DNA of 33,003 nucleotides from Stutzerimonas azotifigens DSM 17556 (GTDB lineage Bacteria > Pseudomonadota > Gammaproteobacteria > Pseudomonadales > Pseudomonadaceae): positions 37,870 through 70,872 of the forward strand of contig NZ_KE384422.1 of the NCBI RefSeq assembly GCF_000425625.1, read 5' to 3'. The notes below the pieces were generated by a model. That model ran no database searches. It saw only the letters and a program-made list of their open reading frames with translations, and had not been told where the DNA came from. Positions within the stretch are counted from its first letter, which is position 1. Every line of letters begins with the position of its first letter. The position numbers and the translations under genes were made by a program. Positions 27,038 through 33,003 of the stretch are shown in pieces.

Positions 27038-29799
27038 CGCTTGGCCTTCCCTGGTTTCTGCTTGGCCTTCATCCCGGTGTACAGCTCGAACAGCTTCTCA
27101 AGACGCTCGGTGTCGTTCTTGAAGCGACGGCCGATGTAGATGCGTTCCAGCACTTCGTCATTGCGCTCATGTGCGGCAAGCAGGTTGTCAGGCATTTTCT
27201 CTGGGTCGTAGAGCTCAGCGATCGTGGCCGGAAAATGGGCTTCGCGAGCCAACAGGATGTCTTCTGCGCTCCGAGTTAAATCAGCTTTGTTTTTCTCGGT
27301 CAAAGTAGGGACTGGGAATGTGTTCCAGCCAAGGGTGTTGGAATAGCGGTATCGCGTTTCTAGTTTGCCGCAGACAGTTGCTATCCAGACCAAGTGCAGG
27401 CGTGAGGCAATCAGTGCCAAGTTCCACATAGGAGCGTCATAAAGTGCTAGGGCCTGGTCTTGAACGATGGACTCAGCCCCTAACAACCCGACAGGCAGAT
27501 AAGGACGTGATTCAGAGCTGACGCGTGGCATGACAAGCAAGTGATTAACTGCCGTGACCTGATCTCGGAATCGGTAAGGAGTCTCTGCTAGCTTCTGCGC
27601 TGCCTTGTCCTGCTTGGCGGCTTTTCTGGAGAGCTCCACCTCGGCAGCCTTTGCAGCAATGGATGCAAACTGCATAGCTTTGTCTACGTCTTGCTCCTCA
27701 ATCCACAGACAGGCACGCGGTGCCGCGTTGATGAATTCCTGTGCCCCATATAACGGGCGAACATAGCGAGCAATCTCGGGGGCCTGGGCTATCAGCTCTC
27801 GCGCCTCGATCATAGGGAAAATCAGTGCCGCACCATAATAAGGATGGTTACCAAACTGCATGGTGGCTAGCCCTGCAAGGGGCATCGATTGAGCCTGAAC
27901 CTCAATATTGGGGGCGGCAACTAAGTAGGCATTGATATTGTTGGTCTCGCGCAACACGGTCTCGCCATCATCATTGATAGAGAACAGATGTCGAGGGATG
28001 CTGGGATTACAGGAAATACCTACGATGACAACAGTGACACCAGCGTTGTGGCTAGCGAGATTGGCCCATCTGAATGAAGTGTGAGCAAAAATAATGTGGC
28101 AGCCAGACCTGAAAATCTCTGGCCAGAGAATAGGTACCTGTTGACCCTGGCAAATGGAGTTAGTGGACACAAAAGCTGCTGCGCCTGTGGTGTGGACGCA
28201 GTAGTCCGCAGCCTTCATAAACCAACCACTTACATAGTCCAAGGATTTCCAGCTTTTTACGCGCCCCTCAAAGATCCCTCCTAGCTCGACTTTCTGCTCG
28301 CCCGATAGCCATTTAGAGCCCAAATAGGGTGGATTGCCGCAGATATAGGTTTCACCCCCTTCGTTTTCAAAGTCGATCATTGCTTGATCTAGCGGGCTTT
28401 GAAACAAATCATTAGCTGTGAATTTCACTCCCGTGCCGCTAGGAGGAAAAACATCGAGCCAATTCAGCTGCAGGGCATTACCGCAAGTAATCCAGTTCTG
28501 ACTGCTTAGTGGCAGAAATTCCAGCAGAGCTTCCTTCTGCCCTCGATACAGAACGTCGCATTGGTACTCCGCAATGATGAGGGCCAGACGAGCGATTTCG
28601 GCAGAGAAGTCCCGCAGCTCGATACCCCGAAAGTTGGTCAGAGGAATATCGCTCTTACGCCCAGGCTCACCACGGCGCTCATTGATGGTGTTTTCAATCT
28701 CACGCAGCTGCTTGTAAGCGATGACCAGGAAGTTACCCGAGCCGCAAGCCGGATCGAATACACGAATACGAGCCAAACGCTTGCGCAGGTTAAGCAATAT
28801 GCGCGGGTTATCGCCGGCCTCTTCCAGCTTGGCGCGCAGCTCATCGAGAAACAGCGGATTCAGTACCTTGAGGATATTGGGCACGCTGGTGTAGTGCATG
28901 CCAAGAGCGCCGCGCTCTTCGTCGTCGGCCACGGCCTGGATCATGGAACCGAAGATATCGGGATTGATCTGCTTCCAGTCCAGCGCGCCGATATGCAGTA
29001 GGTAGCTACGGGCAATCCGTGAAAAACGCGGCACATCCGGCTCGCCAGAGAACAGCCCACCGTTGACGTAAGGGAAAGCATCCGCCCAGCGCGGCAGGTT
29101 TGCCGAAGCTCGCTGCGCAATCGGCGTGTTCATGGCGCGAAAGATCTCGCCCATCACCTCATGCAGATTACTCGCATCGCGGTCGCTCATCTGTGTGAGG
29201 GTGTCAGTGAACAGGCCGGTGCCGTTGAAAATGTCAGTGTCTTCAGCGAAGAAGCAGAAGATCAGCCGCGCCATGAAGTGGTTCATCTCATGGCGGCGTT
29301 CAGCTGTACCCCAGGCCGGGTTGTCCTTGAGTAGCTCAACATAGAGCCGGTTCAGCCGGCTGGTGGCGCGGATGTCAAAGGAGTTCTCGCGAATCTGCTT
29401 GACCGTGGAAATGCCTGCCAATGGTAGGAAAAAGCCGAAGTGGTCAGGAAACTGCGGGTAGTCACAGGCAACCGTCTCGCCGCTTTCCAGCTCCTCAGCT
29501 TCCAGCGTCTCGCCATCGGTAGCGAGCACATACTTGGCCTTGGCCCTCGCTGTGGCCGGGCTGGCCTTGAGCGCTGCCAACGTCTCCGTGACCTTGCCTG
29601 GCTCACAAACCGCTAAATGGATGTTGCTGGTTTGCAGTACGCCGCCCAGATCAGACTTGTTGGTTGCCCCCGAACGCAGGCGCTTGAGGGTGGTTTCCTT
29701 ATTACCGAAGGCCTGCAGGAAGGCGTAAGGGAACTCGACCCGGTCAAAGGGCTGACTGGCCAGGTCGGTGATGGCTTGTTCGATTTCTACGGCGTTCAT
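27034..29799 (-). CDS. MmeI-like adenine-N6 DNA methyltransferase with degenerate N-terminal nuclease domain
   Basis: A 921-residue protein in the MmeI (type IIL) layout. SAM-binding motif I is DPACGSGNF (349-357) and the catalytic motif IV is NPPY (489-492), indicating N6-adenine methylation. A helical spacer with MNHFMARLIFCFFAEDTDIF (about 172-191) and a C-terminal segment (WNTFPVPTL, then NLLAAHERNDEVLERIY) match MmeI-type enzymes. In MmeI the N-terminus has an ExK nuclease site; here the equivalent strand reads IHLAVCEPGK (60-69), with no acidic-x-Lys, so cleavage seems lost. First gene of the four-gene operon; a candidate promoter lies 75 bases upstream. The methylation target cannot be read from the sequence. 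Confidence 0.88.
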   Translation of the reverse strand: MNAVEIEQAITDLASQPFDRVEFPYAFLQAFGNKETTLKRLRSGATNKSDLGGVLQTSNIHLAVCEPGKVTETLAALKASPATARAKAKYVLATDGETLEAEELESGETVACDYPQFPDHFGFFLPLAGISTVKQIRENSFDIRATSRLNRLYVELLKDNPAWGTAERRHEMNHFMARLIFCFFAEDTDIFNGTGLFTDTLTQMSDRDASNLHEVMGEIFRAMNTPIAQRASANLPRWADAFPYVNGGLFSGEPDVPRFSRIARSYLLHIGALDWKQINPDIFGSMIQAVADDEERGALGMHYTSVPNILKVLNPLFLDELRAKLEEAGDNPRILLNLRKRLARIRVFDPACGSGNFLVIAYKQLREIENTINERRGEPGRKSDIPLTNFRGIELRDFSAEIARLALIIAEYQCDVLYRGQKEALLEFLPLSSQNWITCGNALQLNWLDVFPPSGTGVKFTANDLFQSPLDQAMIDFENEGGETYICGNPPYLGSKWLSGEQKVELGGIFEGRVKSWKSLDYVSGWFMKAADYCVHTTGAAAFVSTNSICQGQQVPILWPEIFRSGCHIIFAHTSFRWANLASHNAGVTVVIVGISCNPSIPRHLFSINDDGETVLRETNNINAYLVAAPNIEVQAQSMPLAGLATMQFGNHPYYGAALIFPMIEARELIAQAPEIARYVRPLYGAQEFINAAPRACLWIEEQDVDKAMQFASIAAKAAEVELSRKAAKQDKAAQKLAETPYRFRDQVTAVNHLLVMPRVSSESRPYLPVGLLGAESIVQDQALALYDAPMWNLALIASRLHLVWIATVCGKLETRYRYSNTLGWNTFPVPTLTEKNKADLTRSAEDILLAREAHFPATIAELYDPEKMPDNLLAAHERNDEVLERIYIGRRFKNDTERLEKLFELYTGMKAKQKPGKAKR

Positions 29800-30030
29800 G
29801 TGGGGTTGTTCCGGTCACTGCTGCCAAGGCGGCAAAGGGGGCCTCTAGGCCCACCATCCATGCGAAGTGCACGGATGATAAAGGAACGCGCTTTGGCATG
29901 TGAAAAAGATCCAGGCCGGCCGTTCGATACCATTTTCGCTACGGCCACCAGAGCAGCAGGAGCCCTGAAATGCGGCTTACCGCCCCCTCAAGCGACGGCG
30001 AAGAAGGGGACGGTCAGCGCTCTACCCTCG
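29800..30030. other. Leader region of the methyltransferase operon
   Basis: 231 bases between the 526-residue gene and the methyltransferase. It contains small inverted repeats (GGGCCT-CT-AGGCCC; CATCC/GGATG pair near 29855-29877) and a candidate promoter. No gene is seen. The gap suggests that the two units are transcribed independently or that the region holds a regulatory RNA. Confidence 0.45.
29875..29904 (-). promoter_or_regulatory. Candidate sigma-70 promoter of the methyltransferase operon
   Basis: On the minus strand, TTCACA (29904-29899) and TATCAT (29880-29875) are separated by 18 bases, each matching consensus at five of six positions. It directs transcription towards the methyltransferase gene starting at 29799. 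Confidence 0.55.
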
Positions 30031-31611
30031 CTACATTTGGTGGTCGTACCGGGCGATCTTCAGCATGTAGTAGACGTAGTCCAGCTTCTCTTCGGTCGGC
30101 TCATCATCACGCAGCCAGCGCACCTTAATGCCCAGGTACTGCGCCCACTCAATGCCCTTATTGAAGCCCCGGCGGTCATCATTTTTTGCCGCGACCTCGA
30201 CGTACTGGTTCACCAGCTTGTATTGGTTTTTGCCTGCCCGGTACTTGGCATGTTCAAAGGCCGCCTGGAAGTGCGGCATCGCAGCCTCGAACTCTTCTTT
30301 ACGGTAGTGGTAGACGCCGCGCAACCAAGGCACCAGCCAGCACAGTTGCTCATCCAGACCGAAAGACGACACCTGAGCAGCATAATCGTCAATTTGATTC
30401 AGCTGGGTTGCTGGAGAACTCTTGAGATCAAAACCTTTAAACAGAAGCTCAGCAAAACCGTGCGGAGAGGAAAATGCTGAGTGCCGCTGAATCAGGTCCT
30501 GAATGGAGAGCACGGCAAAAGGGCCGTACCAACCTTTAAGCTCTTCAATCCCGTCTTCGCCAAGAGCGGTTTCTTGGAGTTGCTGGAAAGTGCCGGCTGC
30601 GCCCCGCAGCCTCGCATAGAAGAAATCCCAGTAGCGATCCCAGCCAGCAAACTGGATAACCTGGGCAATCTCACGGGACTCTGCTTGCCGAATCTGCTCC
30701 TCCAATACGGCCTTGAACTCGTTGACGTCATCAGCTATCCACAGGGCGTAATCACGGAATTGATTGCAGACATCGGCGAGGTACTGATGATCGTAGGCGT
30801 CAGTAATTTCCCTCGCTAGGTAGCTCGACACCCGAGCAACCATCAATGCCACGAGGACGCTGGCCTGAAGCTCTTTGGATATCTCTCGCCCGCTTTGGGC
30901 CAGCGCAGCAAAGGATTCTTCGAAATTTCTAAATAGAGCAGGCAGCGCCGGGAGCCTGGGACCCCGCGTCCACTTGATGGCGTTGTCGAGGTTCTGCTGA
31001 AGCGTGTTGTTGTCGCTTCGCGGGCTTTTACCTGGGTAGTGGAACTGCGTCTGCGAGAGATCACAGCGCGCATAAACCCAGCGCATGACCTTTTCCAAAG
31101 GCAAAACCAGGCTTCCATCTTCAGTGACTGTCGGCAGGTACCAGAATTTGTCTTCCGGTGTGTCGAGCGCCATATCTGCGATTCGGTGTTTCAGCAGGCT
31201 CTGATTCAGCGAAACGACCAGCAAAGGAATTGCCTTCGTCGAGATGAAGTACCGGAGGGTTTCAGCCTTGCTGAGATAGGTGCCCTCTTCGCGAACCAAG
31301 CGACTGTATGCCTCCAGCAGATCATCGAGCGGATCGCCTATGGCACTCATGATCTGAATGCTGGGCAAATACGCTGTCAGGATGCTGCTGAGTGTTTGAA
31401 TCACCTGCCCGAAATTCGACAGCAGCCCGCCTTCTTCCTCAGCAAGCCTCGCCAACTGCTTTTGAATGGCCTTCTTCTGTGTCTCATCAATACCATCGCG
31501 GCAGGCTTCCTTGCTCGTACGCCGGGCGCCCTTGCGGGGGAGTACGCCGAATGCATCGTATGCCAACTTGGCCAGCTCGCCCTGGGTGGCGAAGCAAGTA
31601 TCTCTACTCAT
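30031..31611 (-). CDS. Uncharacterised 526-residue protein upstream of the methyltransferase operon
   Basis: Begins at ATG 31611 (MSRDTCFATQGELAKLAYDA) behind AAAGGA; an upstream in-frame start at 31656 overlaps a hairpin and is less likely. The sequence is mostly helical. Around residues 60-110 there is a moderately hydrophobic stretch (GQVIQTLSSILTAYLPSIQI). The C-terminal 150 residues, including YHYRKEEFEAAMPHFQAAFEH, look like a TPR-type helix pair. I recognise no family and no catalytic motif. It is on the same strand as the methyltransferase operon, with a 231-base gap. It could be an accessory subunit of that system or an unrelated defence/toxin gene; nothing in the sequence decides. 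Confidence 0.75.
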   Translation of the reverse strand: MSRDTCFATQGELAKLAYDAFGVLPRKGARRTSKEACRDGIDETQKKAIQKQLARLAEEEGGLLSNFGQVIQTLSSILTAYLPSIQIMSAIGDPLDDLLEAYSRLVREEGTYLSKAETLRYFISTKAIPLLVVSLNQSLLKHRIADMALDTPEDKFWYLPTVTEDGSLVLPLEKVMRWVYARCDLSQTQFHYPGKSPRSDNNTLQQNLDNAIKWTRGPRLPALPALFRNFEESFAALAQSGREISKELQASVLVALMVARVSSYLAREITDAYDHQYLADVCNQFRDYALWIADDVNEFKAVLEEQIRQAESREIAQVIQFAGWDRYWDFFYARLRGAAGTFQQLQETALGEDGIEELKGWYGPFAVLSIQDLIQRHSAFSSPHGFAELLFKGFDLKSSPATQLNQIDDYAAQVSSFGLDEQLCWLVPWLRGVYHYRKEEFEAAMPHFQAAFEHAKYRAGKNQYKLVNQYVEVAAKNDDRRGFNKGIEWAQYLGIKVRWLRDDEPTEEKLDYVYYMLKIARYDHQM

Positions 31612-31626
31612 CTGAAATCCTTTATA

Positions 31627-31649
31627 CCCCCGGCAGTGATGACCGGGGG
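31627..31649 (-). promoter_or_regulatory. Hairpin just before the 526-residue gene
   Basis: CCCCCGG (31627-31633) and CCGGGGG (31643-31649) make a perfect 7-bp stem with a 9-base loop. On the minus strand the stem ends 4 bases before AAAGGA, the ribosome binding site of the gene starting at 31611. It may end transcription from the broken upstream gene or gate translation. Confidence 0.5.
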
Positions 31650-31658
31650 AACGCACTC

Positions 31659-31782
31659 CTAGCGCTGGTTGGGGTTGAGTTGTTTGCCGCGATTGCCATG
31701 AACGTGGGCATTAGTCGGGTTGGTGCCCGACGTGCCACGATTATTGTTCAGTGCATCCGAACGATGATTGTGCTGCTGACGC
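31659..31782 (-). pseudogene. 3' remnant of a gene cut off by the IS3-family element
   Basis: Between the IS end and TAG at 31659-31661 one minus-strand frame is open for 40 codons. It is very rich in Asn, Gly, His and Arg, including NHRSDALNNNRGTSGTN and ending GNRGKQLNPNQR. Such Asn-rich low-complexity tails are typical of true protein C-termini in proteobacteria and unusual by chance in GC-rich DNA. The frame runs back directly into the IS, whose insertion removed the rest of the gene. It lies 47 bases upstream of the 526-residue gene, so the lost gene may have been part of the same unit. Confidence 0.6.
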
Positions 31783-31812
31783 GGGTTCTACCCCGTTTCC
31801 ACGGACGGTTTG
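31783..31812. repeat. IS terminal inverted repeat (orfB side)
   Basis: Starts GGGTTCTACCCC then GTTTCCACGGAC. Matches the other end at 24 of 30 positions, including the first 12. The orfB stop codon lies within it. Confidence 0.85.
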
Positions 31813-32648
31813 AAAAGGGCTGAAAACTTCAGATCTTGCCTGGCGACTCTACGACGCATTCGTGGGTTATGAAACCGCTCGATGTAGTCGAATAAATCCG
31901 CCCGTGCTTCATCACGAGTTCGATACGACTGATGGACAACGCGCTCCCGTTTGAGCTGACCGAAGAAGCCTTCACAGGCTGCGTTGTCGCCGCAATGCCC
32001 GACGGCACTCATGCTGCAGACCAGCGTGTTGCGATTCAGAAAGCGCTGGTAGTCGGTGCTGGTGAATTGGCTACCGCGATCCGAATGCAGGATTACTGAC
32101 CAGTCACCCTGGCGCTGCCAAATCGCCATCTCCACTGCTCGAATCACCATCTGCCGATCCTGGCGGTGATGCATCGACCAACCGATCACCAGCTTGCTGT
32201 ACAAGTCGAGCACCACACATAGGAAAAGCTTGCCTTCCAGTGTGGCTATTTCCGTGATGTCCGTGACCCACTTGCGCTCCGGCTCCTGCGCGGTGAAATC
32301 GCGCTCCAGCAGGTTTTTCACGCCTGCTGGACGGCCACTGGCGACTCTTCCAAAACCACGTCTCTTACGGCGTGGCCAGCCTTGAATTCGCTCAGCCGCC
32401 ATCAGGCGAGCAACGCGGTTCAAGCTGACGATTTCGCCCTCGTCGAGCAAATCCTCATGCATGCGCGGTGCGCCGATCACGCCACGGCTGTCCTCATGAA
32501 TCTCACGAATGCGCCTGACCAGACGTGCATTCTCTTGAGTTCGCGGGCTTGGATCACGATCCTGCCAGGCGTAATAGCCACTGGCAGAAACCTTCAGGCA
32601 ACGGCACATCAGACGTACCGGGTACTCGTTGCGGCAGCGCTGGATCAC
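31788..32648 (-). CDS. IS3-family transposase OrfB (DDE catalytic domain)
   Basis: The catalytic half of the transposase: an HTH_21-type segment ([20 protein letters not shown]), then an rve integrase core with the DDE residues in [18 protein letters not shown] and [14 protein letters not shown]. The frame shown starts at a GTG overlapping the orfA stop (GTGA), but the same frame is open upstream to a T6A slippery site inside orfA. The functional product is therefore probably an OrfAB fusion made by -1 frameshifting. Its C-terminus extends into the inverted repeat. Intact. Confidence 0.93.
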   Translation of the reverse strand: MIQRCRNEYPVRLMCRCLKVSASGYYAWQDRDPSPRTQENARLVRRIREIHEDSRGVIGAPRMHEDLLDEGEIVSLNRVARLMAAERIQGWPRRKRRGFGRVASGRPAGVKNLLERDFTAQEPERKWVTDITEIATLEGKLFLCVVLDLYSKLVIGWSMHHRQDRQMVIRAVEMAIWQRQGDWSVILHSDRGSQFTSTDYQRFLNRNTLVCSMSAVGHCGDNAACEGFFGQLKRERVVHQSYRTRDEARADLFDYIERFHNPRMRRRVARQDLKFSALFKPSVETG

Positions 32649-32947
32649 CGTGTACCGCTCGATGACTCCCTGGCAAAGTACGCTGCCGCGTCTCTTAAAA
32701 AATCACGTTCCTTGGTCACCCGGGCCAACTCACGCTTGAGGCGGGCCAGCTCCTCATCTCGCGGACTACCTGTTCCGGGAAAGGCCTTTTCTGCGCCTGG
32801 CTGTGCCTCTCGAACCCAGCGTGTGAGCAGGTTCGGAGCCACACCAATCTCCAGGGCCACCTGTCGACAGCTCGCCCCTGAACGACGAACCAACTCGATG
32901 GCTTCCCGCTTGAACTCGGGGCTGTATTTCTTGCGCTTCATGAACAC
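32645..32947 (-). CDS. IS3-family transposase OrfA (HTH)
   Basis: A 100-residue DNA-binding protein of the HTH_8/transposase_8 type: [18 protein letters not shown], then [20 protein letters not shown], followed by a leucine-zipper-like stretch ([20 protein letters not shown]). Binds the IS ends and modulates transposition; also the N-terminus of the OrfAB fusion. A GAAGGAGTGTTC ribosome binding region precedes the ATG. Confidence 0.93.
   Translation of the reverse strand: MFMKRKKYSPEFKREAIELVRRSGASCRQVALEIGVAPNLLTRWVREAQPGAEKAFPGTGSPRDEELARLKRELARVTKERDFLRDAAAYFARESSSGTR
32696..32702 (-). other. Programmed -1 frameshift heptamer in the IS
   Basis: On the minus strand the orfA codons GAT TTT TTA contain T TTT TTA, a canonical X XXY YYZ slip site in the correct phase. 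A -1 shift enters the frame reading [20 protein letters not shown], which runs directly into OrfB. Confidence 0.7.
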
Positions 32948-32973
32948 TCCTTCAGCTCGGCATGAGCTTACTC

Positions 32974-33003
32974 GAAAGTGTCCGTGCTAATGGGGTAGAA
33001 CCC
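32974..33003. repeat. IS terminal inverted repeat (orfA side)
   Basis: Read on the minus strand it starts GGGTTCTACCCC then ATTAGCACGGAC, pairing with the repeat at 31783. It is the last sequence in the window. Confidence 0.85.

Larger units (their letters stand above)
7921..33003. mobile_element. Genomic island integrated at ssrA (right end not in window)
   Basis: Starts directly after ssrA with an integrase, has visibly lower GC than the lactate locus, and carries defence-type genes, mobile-element housekeeping genes (DUF932, YqaJ, RadC) and an IS. No conjugation or structural phage genes are seen, so element type (ICE, plasmid-derived or satellite) is undecided. Confidence 0.7.
31783..33003 (-). 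mobile_element. IS3-family insertion sequence (complete, 1221 bp)
   Basis: Two overlapping transposase frames are bounded by imperfect terminal inverted repeats that both start GGGTTCTACCCC. The copy looks intact. The right end coincides with the last base of the window, so only the left target flank (CTGACGC) is visible and the target duplication cannot be checked. Confidence 0.9.

Noticed and set aside
22769..29799. BREX, DISARM or Druantia system
   Set aside because: There is a methyltransferase and a helicase, but no PglZ, BrxC or BrxL, no DUF1998 or PLD protein, and no Dru proteins.

Overview
The window is GC-rich proteobacterial DNA, most likely from Pseudomonas in the broad sense (Stutzerimonas-like). 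The evidence is the gene order lldR, lldP, lldD, Fe-S D-lactate dehydrogenase, FadR-type LldR operators, and an ssrA tag beginning ANDDNY. The left 7.5 kb is chromosomal backbone. From about 7.92 kb to the right edge the DNA is an accessory island entered through the 3' end of ssrA; its far end lies outside the window. The window stops exactly at the outer end of an IS3-family element.

Layout. (1) 74-6929: lactate-utilisation locus, with repressor lldR on the minus strand and lldP-lldD-dld2 on the plus strand; two LldR operators and a possible 20-residue leader peptide lie in the divergent region. (2) 7087-7395: small exported protein with an intrinsic terminator. (3) 7543-7920: ssrA (tmRNA) with an unusually long tag frame. 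(4) 8105-9361: tyrosine integrase, its promoter carrying four copies of an 8-bp motif in inverted arrangement. (5) 9561-12581: reverse transcriptase fused to a nitrilase-fold domain, matching DRT type 1 (UG1). (6) 12722-14836: uncharacterised 704-residue protein with a probable Mrr-like nuclease domain at its C-terminus. (7) 15011-17950 (minus): large SF2 helicase with a long uncharacterised C-terminal half. (8) 18393-22600 (plus): mobile-element maintenance block of a zinc-ribbon/glycine-zipper protein, DUF932 protein, YqaJ-type exonuclease, Cys-containing Gp3-like protein, RadC-family JAMM protein and a small membrane protein. Four of these genes have a hairpin just before their ribosome binding site. 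(9) 29799 down to 22769 (minus): a tightly coupled four-gene operon of MmeI-like adenine methyltransferase, RhuM, SF2 helicase and GIY-YIG nuclease. (10) 30031-31611 (minus): unrecognised 526-residue protein upstream of that operon. (11) 31659-31782: 3' remnant of a gene cut by the IS. (12) 31783-33003: the IS.

How it works together. The lactate genes import lactate and oxidise L- and D-lactate to pyruvate for the respiratory chain. The island looks like an integrative element carrying a defence cluster: an RT-nitrilase, an orphan nuclease-like gene, an orphan helicase and a modification/helicase/nuclease operon. The most interesting candidate is that operon. Its methyltransferase has the MmeI architecture, but the nuclease residues of the N-terminal domain appear to be lost, while a separate helicase and GIY-YIG protein are translated in the same unit. 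This suggests a restriction-modification system whose cutting function has moved to a partner protein. Assignments rest on reading motifs in the translated sequence; no database search was run.
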